From positions 72,940,767-73,004,766 of the forward strand of contig NC_063161.1 in NCBI RefSeq assembly GCF_023159225.1: 64,000 nucleotides of DNA. Reading direction: 5' to 3'. Source of the stretch: Perognathus longimembris pacificus (lineage: Eukaryota; Chordata; Mammalia; Rodentia; Heteromyidae). Below, piece by piece: positions 21,028 to 31,032 of this stretch (position 1 is its first letter; every line of letters begins with the position of its first letter). A model generated the notes under the pieces. The model saw only the letters and a program-made list of their open reading frames with translations, searched no databases and was not told the origin of the DNA. Both the position numbers and the translations under genes were made by a program.

Positions 21028-21255
21028 TCAGTGTGCCAGTCCTGGGGCTTGAACTCAGAGCCTGGGCACTGTCGCTGTGCTTTTCTAAAAGCTCAAGGCT
21101 GCTGTTCTACCACTTGAACCACAGCTCATCTTCTGGCTTTTTGCTGGTTAACTGGGGATAAGAGTCTCATGGGCTTTCCTGTCTGGGCTGGCTTTGAACT
21201 TTGACTCTCAGATCTCAGCCTCCAGAGTAGCTAACATTCTAGGTGTGAGGCAGCA
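21028..21255 (-). repeat. B1-Geo dimeric SINE
   Basis: Minus-strand copy: cagtcctggggcttgaactc ... ccacagctcatcttctgg, then tgctggttaactggggataa ... gtagctaacattctagg. Confidence 0.84.
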
Positions 21256-21320
21256 GGGTCTGGCTGTCCGTCTGTCTCTGCCCTTCCTTCGTTCTTCTGT
21301 GGTTAGCAGACTCTGCCTAG

Positions 21321-21334
21321 GTGCCCCCTACTGG
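21321..21334 (-). promoter_or_regulatory. CTCF-like core motif, reverse
   Basis: The minus strand reads ccagtagggggcac, a full match to the CTCF core consensus, in single-copy DNA (21256-21480). Motif evidence only. Confidence 0.48.
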
Positions 21335-21484
21335 AGACACGGTTTCTGCCTGTCTTCTCACCCGAGTTTGCTGCTGTCCCTTGCAGGCAGCCCCCCAGCA
21401 TGGTCCCTCAGTACACAGGCTCCCTAAGGTCCTGACTCTGTGCACTTGTCTTTATAATTTGGAAAAATAAAATAAAATAAAAAG

Positions 21485-21681
21485 CTGATCCTGGGGCTGG
21501 GGATATGGCCTAGTGGCAAGAGTGCTTGCCTCGTATACATGAGGCCCTGGGTTCGATTCCCCAGCACCACATACACAGAAAATGGCCAGAAGTGGCGCTG
21601 TGGCTCAAGTGGCAGAGTGCTAGCCTTGAGCAAAAAGAAGCTAGGGACAGTGCTCAGGCCCTGAGTCCAAGGCCCAGGACT

Positions 21682-21736
<55 letters not shown>

Positions 21737-21740
21737 CCTG
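21485..21740 (+). repeat. Young full-length IDL-Geo SINE with long A tail and TSD
   Basis: The element spans 21494-21731. The ID-like half reads ggctggggatatggcctagt ... gggttcgattccccag, followed by the Geo half, then a pure run of about 45 A. The 9-bp duplication ctgatcctg flanks it (21485-21493, 21732-21740). The long tail and clean duplication mark a very recent insertion. Confidence 0.95.
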
Positions 21741-22049
21741 ATGAGATGATGGATGAGGGGAGAATTCCCTTATGTCCGCAAGCATGGTGTAGCTTTCCTC
21801 TTAGCTCCCTGTTTTGTGTTAACTTCCCAGTGTTATCTATACAAGTCACGAGCAACTCTTGGTGTATTATTTCTTTATTTTTCAAATACCTTGTGTTTTA
21901 TTTTCTGCTACTTGATAAATAGTGTGGGGCCACTTCGATGTCCATATGGAAAAAGCCTAAAAATAAGTTCTCACCTCCCACAGATGCAAAACCACTCCAG
22001 ATGAACTCAGTGTGTGCGTGTGCAAAGCAAAGATGGAAAACTCTCCAAA

Positions 22050-22268
22050 GAAAATGCAGCACGGGGGCTGGGAATGTGGCTCAGTGGTAGAGTGCTCGCC
22101 TAGCCTGCACGAAGCCTTGGTTCAATTCCTCAGCACCACATACACAGAAAAAGTCAGGCGCTGTGGCTCAAGTGGTAGAGTGCTAGCCTTGAGCAAAAGA
22201 AGCCAGAGACAGTGCTCAGGCCCTGAGTTCAAGCCCCAGGACTGGCAAAAAAAAGGAAAATGCAGCAC
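22050..22268 (+). repeat. IDL-Geo SINE with 13-bp target-site duplication
   Basis: The element spans 22063-22255 and is flanked by identical gaaaatgcagcac at 22050-22062 and 22256-22268. The ID-like half is the older gtggctcagtggtagagtgc version with cctagcctgcacgaag. A short deletion lies at the monomer junction. Confidence 0.93.
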
Positions 22269-22510
22269 AGGGAACGTAGTTAGTTGCAGAACCCCCAAAC
22301 CAGAGTGCAGAGTGGTTTAAAGCTCTCCTCTCTGAGGTTACTTCTGTCTCAGGTATGTCCCAGGAGATGGAGACAGGATGACCCCGAGTTTAAGGATAGT
22401 CTGAGCTGCATAGTGAGGCCCACCCCCTGGTCTTAAAAAAACCCCAACAAAAACCCAAGTGCTCAGAGCACTTACTTAGCTTGCCTTGAATTCCATCTCC
22501 AACACCACAA

Positions 22511-22615
22511 AATAATGATGATGATGATGATGGTGGTGGTGGTGATGGCAGGAGGAAGGAAGGAAGGAAGGAAGGAAGGAAGGAAGGAAGGAAGGAAGGA
22601 AGGAAGGAAGGAAGG
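22511..22615. repeat. (ATG)n/(GTG)n then (GGAA)n microsatellites
   Basis: 22511-22548 is an ATG/GTG trinucleotide stretch and 22554-22615 is about 15 units of GGAA, an uninterrupted purine tract. GGAA arrays of this length can bind ETS factors; no function is claimed here. Confidence 0.93.
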
Positions 22616-22696
22616 CAGACAAAGTTGTTAGTCCGGGCAGCAGGTACTGGGTAGGAATCTGATAGAGAAAAGGAAAAGAAGAAAAGGAAAAGAAGA

Positions 22697-23245
22697 GCTG
22701 GGGGCCGGTGGCTCACTCCTATAATCCCAGCTCCTCACGAGGCTGTGATTGGAGGATTAGGTTTGAAGCCAGTAGGGGCAGAAAAGAGTCCATGAGACTC
22801 TTATCTCCAATGAACTACAAAAAGCCAGAAGTGGAGCTGTGGCTCAAGGGGTAGAGCCCCAGCTTTGAGCAAAAAAGCTCAAGACAGGACCCAGAGACCC
22901 AGAGTTCAAGGCCAGGACTGGCACTAAAAGAAAGAAAAGAAAAAAAAAAAAAGAAAGAAAAGGCACAAATGTAAAAAGGAATGATTATCAAATATATTAA
23001 ATTAAAATGTGAAGCAAGGTGCTGGTCCCTCATGCCTGTAATCCTGGCTACTTGGGAAGCTGAGATCTGAGGATCGAGGTTCAAAGCCAGCCTGGGCAGG
23101 AAAGTCTATGAGATTCTTATCTCCAATTAACCACCAGAAAACCAGAAGTGGCACTGTAGCTCAAAGGGGTAGACCATTAGCCTTGATCCCAGGTACAGTG
23201 CCCAAGGCCCTGAGTTCAAGCCCCATGATGACCACAAAAGAAAAA
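22697..23245 (+). repeat. Two B1-Geo SINEs in tandem orientation
   Basis: 22697-22950 (ggccggtggctcactcctat ... agagttcaaggccaggac) and 23013-23245 (ccctcatgcctgtaatcctg ... ctgagttcaagccccatg), separated by an A/G-rich tail and about 60 nt of AT-rich DNA. Both have both monomers. Confidence 0.86.
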
Positions 23246-24404
23246 GAAAAATCAAAGTGTGAAATATCTAAGGAGCACCTCATCTATTACAGTAATAAAA
23301 ACTGAACAAAATGAAGGCTAAAGCATGGCTTCAGGAGAGATTTGCAGTGTCTGCTGCTGACCAGGGGTGGGGGCTGCCACATATAAAAAGCTCATTCAGA
23401 CCAATAAGAAAAAACAAAACAAAACAAACACTCCACTACTTGAAACTCACTTTCACTGCAGAGTCCAGAGCGGCACGGGGGAGGCTGGCTGCCGAAGGGA
23501 CACTGGCCGCCACCCCACTTATGCGAGACCCACTCCATGTAGAACTACAAGCAGCCAGTGAAGCGCACCTCCATTTTGTGGTGTGGACACAGCCAGAGGA
23601 CCTCTGAGGACTCCCAAATCCCCAGCTCTCTCCCCTATAATCCCAGGTGGGAGGCAGGGCACAGCAGCCTTGAACTCTGATTGGCCCATCCCTGCATCCA
23701 TCACAGGGGGCTGGCAGGTCTGAGAACTGTGATTTGCTCCTTTGGGGCCAAGGGGGTAGAGTCTGTGGCCAGGCCGGATCCTGGATTAAATTCAATTGAG
23801 AGACTTCATGGTTTGGACAGAAAATGCTGGAAATGACCACCAAGCTTGCCTGTGAGACTGGGATGGAGGAAATAGTGGGATGAGGGAGGCCTTAGAGGAA
23901 GGCAGGGAGCGAGGGGGACCAGGAGGAGAAAGTCCTCAAGGGGACCATGGGGACCCCAGGGAGAGCATCTCAGAGAGAGATCCTGGAGGGCTTCCTGGAG
24001 CGGGCAGCTTGTCCCTGAGCCCAGCGCAGAGCAGGCAGGGTGGGGTCACAGCAGGAGGCTACGGCCCCTTTCCCAGTGGGGAGCAGGGCTAACCCCACCC
24101 CAGTGGCCTGGCACAGACCCTCCAAGCACAGGCCTCCATTTCCACCTGTTCAGTGGGCTCAAGGAGGAGAAGAGACCCTGCTGGGTTTCTGACTCTGATC
24201 CTCTCCCACCCTCTTATTTCACAAATGGGGAAACTGAGGCCCACAGACAAACGGCTCCCGCCAAGAGCATTCCCTCAGACCCAGCAAGTCCTAGCCTGCC
24301 CGGGGCTTCCAGGGGAAGGCCCAGGTCTGCTCCAGCCAAGCCGGTTCCCCCGGGATCTGGGGCCCCACAGAGAGGAGGGGGAGGGGGCCCTGTCTACTTA
24401 GGCA
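23246..24404. other. Single-copy intergenic DNA
   Basis: About 1.1 kb with no recognisable SINE and increasing GC. ORFs such as 23880-24092 are short, purine-biased and unlike any family I know. The words ggggaaactgaggccca (24229-24245) occur in old mammalian repeats. Confidence 0.5.
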
Positions 24405-24500
24405 CCTTGGAAATGTTAATTGGGGGGAATTATGCAAAGGAGCCCAGAGTGAGGTGGATTTGCTTCTTGAGGTGACTAGTTAAAAATAGCCGGGGAAGTT
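24405..24500. promoter_or_regulatory. Candidate conserved enhancer element 1 (octamer/MEF2-like)
   Basis: An AT-rich single-copy island in GC-rich DNA: gttaattggggggaattatg, an octamer-like atgcaaag at 24432-24439, and ttaaaaatag at 24480-24489, which fits the MEF2 consensus YTA(A/T)4TAR. It is free of repeats. Enhancer status is inference. Confidence 0.4.
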
Positions 24501-24860
24501 GGGTGGGGAAGTCTGGGGCTGGAGAGAGTTTGCCAGACACCCCACCCCTCAGAGAACCAGACCCAACCTAAGAGAGCCCCCAGGTCCGACCTCTGGCAGC
24601 CCGGGCCCACAGCGGGCCCCCCGCCCTCTGCTCATCCGACGCACCCCCAAGAAACATAGCCGAGCCAAACCTGGGTGGCTCCTGCCTATCAGCCTCACTC
24701 CTTGGGAGGCTGAGGGCTAGAGAATGGCAGCTGGAGGCCAGCCCTGACTCTGTCTCCACAGAAGGAGGCCAGATGCAGCGAGGCCACAGGAGAATGACCA
24801 GGGGAAAGCCAGAGTGGGGGCATGGCTCTCTCTAGGGGGTGGGAGACCTGAGTTCCAATC

Positions 24861-24961
<101 letters not shown>

Positions 24962-25260
24962 AGATCTGCCCTCCAGATCCTGCCCAAGGGTCCCCAGGCC
25001 ACACCCACCCTGACTGAGCCCGGGCCCAGACCCCTGGGGCCACCAGCACCCTGAGATCCTTTCTGTCTGGTCTCCTAGCCCACCAGGCTGACACCCCCCA
25101 CCAGGCCCCCGGTGGCCACACCAGGCATCATCCCGGCCTGGTCCAGGCAGAGCCAGCTGGATGTTCTAGATATGGGCTGGCGAATAACCCCACCAGGAAA
25201 CCCCAACCTACTGAGTGGACTAGGCCAGTCCTGGCTAGCTGTGGGTCCCTGGCCCCCATT

Positions 25261-25393
25261 GGCCTGTCCACTCCCCGCCACCTGTCCACCCCCCACTACC
25301 TGTCCACCCCCCCGCCAGCCTGTCCACCCCCATCTCCTGTCCACCCCCCACCGCCTGTCTGTCCACCCTCCCCCCCGCCAGCCTGTCCACCTT
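25261..25393. repeat. Degenerate CCTGTCCACCCCC tandem array
   Basis: About seven units of 15-22 nt, each with cctgtccacc followed by a C-rich spacer (ccccactacc, cccccgccag). A small minisatellite next to the candidate homeodomain-site element. Confidence 0.85.
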
Positions 25394-25419
25394 CCAGGAC
25401 TGTGGCTGAGAGAGGGGAC

Positions 25420-25530
25420 TGAGGGAGGCTGGTTATTAATTAAAAACCAAGTCATGTGCAGGCCCTGCCTGATTCCAATAAGACCCATCCTGTACTGGGT
25501 ATTAATTACCAGATCTGCAGCTAGACGCCA
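25420..25530. promoter_or_regulatory. Candidate conserved enhancer element 2 (paired TAATTA sites)
   Basis: Contains ttaattaa at 25436-25443 and attaattacc at 25501-25510 either side of gattccaataagacccatcc. These are classic homeodomain cores in a repeat-free island. Function is inferred from composition only. Confidence 0.42.
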
Positions 25531-25824
25531 GCTCGGGGATGCGGGCCTGGGGGGTCCCGTGCCAGTGGGCAGCATGCAGATGAGCCCCCATCCTCCCCTC
25601 AGCTGCACCCTGGGATGGGGGGGGGGGGAACCCGGCAGCTCCGCACCTCAAGAGAGGGGTTGTCTTGAAAATAACACTCACGTGGCTGGCTGCCTGGCGC
25701 CGGCCCTCCAGACCCAGGCTGGGCCTCGTGCTACCCACACTGCTTCCATCACCTCGCTCCTAATAGCTTCAAGATGCTTCCTATTTTTATCTCTGTGTAT
25801 GTAGCTGAGAACATGGGGGCACAG

Positions 25825-25950
25825 AGAGGTTTCGTAACTTGATAAGTGGCACACAGCTGGGCCCCGCTGGCCTGGAACTCTCCATCCTCCCGCCTCAGCC
25901 TCCTGAGTGCTGGGACTGCAGGCATGCACCGCCATGCCCAACTTTCAGCT
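25825..25950 (-). repeat. B1-like monomer fragment
   Basis: Minus-strand B1: cctggaactctccatcctcc ... gtgctgggactgcaggcatg. No Geo half is attached. Confidence 0.75.
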
Positions 25951-26254
25951 GTGCTTTTAACCACTAGGGAACCTGGGCCCACTGGGCTAGCACCATCCAA
26001 GCAACACTGGCTGCATAGATGTGGGAAACTGAGGCAGGAGAGGGCGTGGCAGGATGGAAAGACACCATGGTGGCCTCTGATGCCAAGTTGTGATTCTCTC
26101 CTCTCTAGATGGTGCATGTGTGGGGCCCGCATGGCCAGGTTTGGGGGCCCTGGCCCCCTAACCCTCCGTCCCTTTCCCCATCGTCCCTGAGGTTCCTCCC
26201 CCTCCCTCAGCAGCACCCCTGGGCAGAGCCGACCCACACCCTCTCTGTGCCAAT

Positions 26255-26330
26255 CCAGCACGGTCCCCGGCGGAATTAAAATAGGCCTGACCTACATACG
26301 TGCTTGCACCGCGATGTGCGCTGGAGACCG
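26255..26330. promoter_or_regulatory. Candidate conserved enhancer element 3
   Basis: The short AT-rich word cggaattaaaataggcctga followed by cctacatacgtgcttgc, in GC-rich single-copy DNA. It stands out by composition; support is weaker than for elements 1, 2 and 4. Confidence 0.3.
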
Positions 26331-26994
26331 CTGTGTCAGGGTGGGTGCCGGGGGTTGAGCACCCCATTGCACCCCAGCGGGACTCAGGGCCACTCCTGCC
26401 CAGGCCAGCCTCCAATGCAGGATGCTCACCGACACCCTTTCCTGCCCTGTCCACCGGTGGGGGAGGGCACAGAGAAAGAGGCTGACCCGGATGGGGCGGG
26501 GACGCGGCTGGGGGAGGGGCCAGTGTGGTGGACAGGGGTGTGGGAGCAGACAGAACCCCCCCCCCCAGCTCTGAGTTCAGGACCCCTGCCTTTGGCAAGG
26601 GCTCTGCTGTTAACATCTTGCACTTGCGTCTTTTTTTATTCCCCTCAGCACCCCGTTTGAGCTCGCCTGCACACAGCTGGCGCTCTACCACTTGAGCCAC
26701 ACCCCGAAGCCAGCCTCTTGCTGGGTATTTTAGAGATGGAGTCTAGCAGCCTTTCCTAGCCTCCAGCCTGGATCCCCAGAGCTCAGCCTCTGAGGCGCTA
26801 GGTGTGAGCCACGGGTGCCCAGCACCCTTGTGTCCTTGAGTGTGCCTTTGGCAAGCTGGCCAAGCAGGGTGCTGAGCAGGAGGAGGCACCCTCGGCAGGT
26901 GCCTGTCCCCTGCACACCTTGGGGGGTCGCGGCAGGCAGGAGCGGGGCTGCCGCCGCCACCCACTGCCACACGGGCTCGGAAGTCTGGAGGGTC

Positions 26995-27294
26995 TGGCTC
27001 TAGCAGTAGAGTACCTGCCTGGCAAGTGCCAGGCCCTGAGTTAAAGCATCACTACCTACAGAAACAAAAAAGAAGCCGGTACCCATGGGTCACGCCTGTC
27101 ATCCTAGCTTCTCAGGAGGTTGAGATCTGAGGATTAGGGTTTAAAGCCAGTCAAAGCAGGAAAGATCTCGAGACCCTTAAATCCACTGAACCAGCAGAAG
27201 ACCAGAAGTTGCGCTGTGGCTCAAGTGATAGGGTTAGCCTTCAGGAAAAGAGCTCAGAGATAGCACCCAGGCCCTGAGTTCAAGCCCCAATACT

Positions 27295-27371
<77 letters not shown>
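26995..27371 (+). repeat. ID-like fragment, B1-Geo SINE and (GA)n tail
   Basis: 26995-27060 is a + strand ID-like half. 27072-27297 is a B1-Geo (gggtcacgcctgtcatccta ... gagttcaagccccaatact). 27298-27371 is a pure GA run of about 37 units that begins where the A tail should be. Confidence 0.87.
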
Positions 27372-27372
<1 letters not shown>

Positions 27373-27458
27373 ACACAGGGGTGGAAGCCTGGCTGGGCAG
27401 GGAGCCCCCTGAAACCCCATCCCCCGCCCCTCCCTCAAGTTCCGGGAGGCCTGAGTGT

Positions 27459-27590
27459 CCTGTCTCTATCATAATATTTACCAACAGCGCTGTCACAGCG
27501 CCTAGAGCTCAGCAATTATCATCACGTTATGTTATTGCCCATAATTCCCACTGTAGGCATAAATTATAAACAGGAGCAGGGGCTGAGCAA
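27459..27590. promoter_or_regulatory. Candidate conserved enhancer element 4
   Basis: tctatcataatatttacc, cagcgctgtcacagcgc, gctcagcaattatcatcacg (minus strand aattgctgagc resembles an extended MAF half-site) and ttattgcccataattccc follow within 130 nt, then aaattataaacagg. Repeat-free and AT-rich, with the typical composition of a conserved non-coding element. Confidence 0.45.
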
Positions 27591-27931
27591 CTCTGCAGAG
27601 CGAGGGGCAGGGGTATCAGCCCCCCCTCCCCTCCTGTGTGTAGCACACACCCCCATCCACTGATGAGGCCTGGCCCGAGGAGGCTGGCGAGTCCAGACAG
27701 GTGCTGTGCTTCCCTTCAGGGCTTTCAGAGCTGCTCTCCCTGAGCACACAGGGGGTGCCATTACCAGGAGCAAAGCCCAGGTCCCCAGATTCAGCCCGGC
27801 TCACTCCAGCAGCCTGCCCCGCAGATTTACACTCAGAGGAGACCAGAGGGAGGGGGCCCAGAGGGCTGAGGCGCGGGGAGAGCCCCCTACATGGACAGCA
27901 AGACAGAGACAGGCCCAAAGAGATCGCCTAA

Positions 27932-28166
27932 GCTAGGTGCTCCTGGCTCCCACTTGTTATCCCAGTTACTCAGACTGCTGAGATCTGAGCACGACGGTTC
28001 AAAGCCAGTCCCGGCAGGAAAGTCATGAGTCCCTGATCTCCATTTAGCCACCAAGAAGTCAGAAGTGTAGCTCAAGTGGCAGAGCATCAGCCTTGTGTGA
28101 AAAAGCTAAGGGACAGAGTCCAGGCACTGAGTTCAAGACCCCAGACTGGCACGCATGTGCGCTCAT

Positions 28167-28201
<35 letters not shown>
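27932..28201 (+). repeat. B1-Geo SINE ending in (CA)n
   Basis: Forward dimer at 27932-28150 (gttatcccagttactcagac ... ctgagttcaagaccccagac), then acgcatgtgcgctcatg and (CA)n at 28168-28201. Confidence 0.85.
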
Positions 28202-28206
<5 letters not shown>

Positions 28207-28714
28207 TGATTTGATTTATATCATTTTTCTTTATTATCTAATTTAATTTATTTACAATTTGTTTTATTTATTTAGAATTCCATTCTTTACTACATGGTAT
28301 CTATTAATATATTGAAGAGGTGAAAATACAGAAGAGCTTTCTTCTCTGTCAAATCATTATTGCAGAGCACTCTGAAGGCACCTAAGTGAGACACCTGCCT
28401 GGATTATATCATGTAATCGGCACAGACCAGAAAGGTCCACACACAGCAACTGCTTACAGCTCTTCACCTGGGGGTTACTACCCACGCTTCTCATTCCCAA
28501 CATACTGGATTTGTTAAAGAAATGGGCTTGTGTGTCTTTTGAAGCTTTCCATAGTCTGGATTTTGTTGAATACATCAGATTCATGCTCAATTTAAGTATA
28601 TACATATATATTCAGTGCAGACTGAACAGCAAGCCCTGCGCCTTGTTTATGCTAGGTGATTTCACAAAAAGCAATATACCTAACTAATTTTCTTCACTTC
28701 TTAATTTCAATTTT
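28202..28714 (-). other. AT-rich block, possible old retrocopy (minus strand)
   Basis: About 510 nt of single-copy sequence with much lower GC than its surroundings. Read on the minus strand it ends in an A-rich stretch containing AATAAA-like words (28205-28275), as a retroposed 3' UTR would. The only ORF (28357-28605 minus, 82 codons) is not recognised. The origin is uncertain; an old LINE or LTR fragment is equally possible. Confidence 0.35.
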
Positions 28715-29057
28715 TTGGTGCTGGACCTGGGGCTTGAATTGTCCCTGAGTTTTTGTGCTCAAGTCTAATACTCCACCACTTGAGTCATGGCACCAACCAG
28801 ATATTTGGTGGTTAATTGGAAATAAGAATCTCATGGGTGGGCTGGGGATATGGCCTAGTGGCAAGAGTGCTTGCCTTGTATACATAAAGCCCTGGGTTCC
28901 TCAGCACCACATATACAGAAAATGGCCAGAAGTGGCACTGTGGCTCAAGTGGCAGAGCCCTAGCCTTGAGCAAAAAGAAGACAGGGACAGTGCTCAGGCC
29001 CTGCGTTCAAGCCCTAGGACTGGCCAAAAAAGAAAAGAAAAAAGAATCACATGGGTG
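28715..29057. repeat. IDL-Geo SINE inserted at a truncated minus-strand B1-Geo
   Basis: 28715-28839 is a minus-strand B1-Geo fragment. A + strand IDL-Geo (28840-29041) is inserted there. Flanks aagaatctcatgggtg (28824-28839) and aagaatcacatgggtg (29042-29057) match at 15 of 16 bases, a target-site duplication. Confidence 0.9.
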
Positions 29058-29114
29058 AAATGCAATGGTTGTAGAGTAAAAAAAAACCACCAAAAAACCC
29101 AACTCACATGGGGC

Positions 29115-29440
29115 TGGGCTCTGGTGGCTCATGCCTGTAATCCTAGCTACTCTGGAGGCTGAGATCTGAGGATCACAGTTCAAAGCCAGCCTGGGCAGGA
29201 AAGTCTGTGAAACTCTTCATGGGGCTTAAACTCTGGGCCAGGGCCCTGTCCCTAAGCTCTTTAGCACTAGGTTTAGTGCTCTACCACTTGAGCCACAGCA
29301 CCACTTCTGGTTTTCTAGTGGTTAATTCAAGATAAGAGTCTCACAGACTTTCCTGCCTGGGCTGGCTTTGAACTGTGATCCTCAGATCTCAGCCTCCTGA
29401 GTAGCTGGGATGACAGGTGGGAGCCCCTGGTTCTCGGCCG
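29115..29440. repeat. B1 monomer (+) meeting B1-Geo (-)
   Basis: 29115-29215 is a + strand B1-like half (ctggtggctcatgcctgtaa). 29216-29440 is a minus-strand B1-Geo (ggggcttaaactctgggcca ... gtagctgggatgacaggtgg). Head-to-head halves like this can form a hairpin. Confidence 0.82.
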
Positions 29441-29599
29441 GCAGTAATTCATTTTTTAAGATAGTGTACACTGAACACAATGGCTGGATTTGCCCACCTT
29501 CCTCCTTCCATTCCTGTACCCCTATTTTACTTTTTGAATGTAGCAAGGTTGGCCTTGAACACTCAGCGAGCCTCCAGCCCCCTCTGTTCCAAGCACCCT

Positions 29600-29760
29600 G
29601 CATTTGCATGCGGCTGTGCCAGGCAGCCCACCCTGCGCTCTGATTGGTCAGCACCGCGCCTAGGTCCCGCCCACGCGTGGGCGGGGCTCCTCCCTGGGCC
29701 CTTCCGGAAGTCCTCCCGGTCCTCTCCATCCTTCCAGACATCCCCCGGGCTTCCCTGACC
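29600..29760. promoter_or_regulatory. Promoter-like element cluster 1.5 kb upstream of GTF2IRD1
   Basis: A perfect octamer atttgcat (29602-29609), NF-Y site ctgattggtcag (29640-29651), a perfect 20-bp palindrome at 29666-29685 with two opposed overlapping EGR1 sites (gcgtgggcg, 29675-29683, and its mirror 29668-29676) plus a GC box, and the ETS palindrome cttccggaag (29701-29710). The region is CpG-rich and free of SINEs. It looks like a CpG promoter with no gene in the window obviously starting from it: an alternative GTF2IRD1 first exon, a divergent transcript or an enhancer. Confidence 0.5.
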
Positions 29761-30019
29761 TCCACCCCTGTTTCCCAGCGCCCTGCCCGGCCTGTCGGTT
29801 CCTGGACTCGAGGCTCCAGTGAGAAGCCTGACCAAGCCTGGGGGACCCAGGACGGAGGGCCGGGCAGACCAGGCTGGCATCTCCCGGGCCCGACCTCCGC
29901 CCAAGCCTGCTGCGGGTTGGGGTCAGCCTGAACATGGTGCCCCCCGCTAGTGCACACGCATGGAGTCTGGGGAACTGGGCCCACCCAGAAGTCATTCAGA
30001 TCCACTCAGAGAATATTTT

Positions 30020-30420
30020 TTTATGTGCCAGTCCTTGGGCCTGGGCGCTGTCCCTGAGCTTCTTTACTCAAGGCTGTCGCTCTACCGCTTGAACCAGCCT
30101 TTTGGTGGTTCATTGGAGGTAAGAGCCTCATGGACTTTCCTGCCCTGCTGGCTTTGATCTGCAACCCTCAGACAGAGGCTGAGATTACAGGTGTGAGCCA
30201 CCAGCCCCAGCCACATTTTTTTTTTTTCAGGTACCTGAGATTAAATTCAGGGCCCTGTGCTTGCTAGGCAAGTTGCTCTACTGCTTGAGTCAGGCCCTCA
30301 CTTCTTTTGCTTTTAGTTTGTTTTTCAGAGAAAGTGTCCTAGTTTTCCCCTAGACTTTGATCCTCCCACCTCCTCCTCCCTAGGAGCCGAGCGGACGAGT
30401 GTGATCCACCAGGCCAGGCC
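30020..30420 (-). repeat. B1-Geo SINE and ID/B1-like fragments
   Basis: 30020-30212 is a minus-strand B1-Geo with a shortened middle. 30218-30300 is an ID-like half (gattaaattcagggccctgt ... gcttgagtcaggccc). 30301-30420 is a B1-type remnant. Confidence 0.72.
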
Positions 30421-31032
30421 ATGACCTGCAGTCTGACCAGCAGCTACCAGGTGTTTAATGGACGGGGCAGTGGGCATTGTTGCCTACCATGGGGTCACCC
30501 CGTGGTGGAGTGGCAGGTCGCAGGAAGCAGAGCCACAGAGGGGAACCGACTTGGCAAGGTCACCCTGCAGTAGGAGGAAGAGCTGGGATTTGGGATTTGA
30601 ACCCCAGGGCTCAGCCTTGAGAGTCCAGTTGCCCTAGTCTGTGATCTTACTCTGGGGCTCTCTGTGGACACAGGGCCTCTGAGCTGTGAGATGGTGTCCC
30701 CTGGGGGGGGGGGCAGCAAAGGCCAAACTCTGGGCCCCGGAGGCTAGGGCCACGCGTGGGACCTCAGAGACTGGAACTGCCTTCTCGGGGCTCCATCTAG
30801 GCCGTGACTCCCTGGGGTCTGGGGCCCTCAGGGTCGGGGCGGGGTGGGGGGGTGGGGTATTTGCTGGAACCTTGGCGCGGTGTGCCTGCCAGCAGGACCC
30901 GGGCCCGGGGAGCAGAGGTGGGAGACGGGCAGGAGAGAGACAGAGACAAAGCCGCGGGGCGCGCAGGGGAGGGCCGGGGCTGGGGGGGGGGGGGACACCG
31001 CGGGGTGACCTTGACCTGGGGGGCGGCTCTCC

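Noticed and set aside
21494..21568. tRNA gene in the ID-like half of a SINE
   Set aside because: It has A and B boxes and can fold partly like tRNA, but it is the head of a dispersed retroposon with a Geo half and A tail, and dozens of copies occur. It is not a functional tRNA gene.
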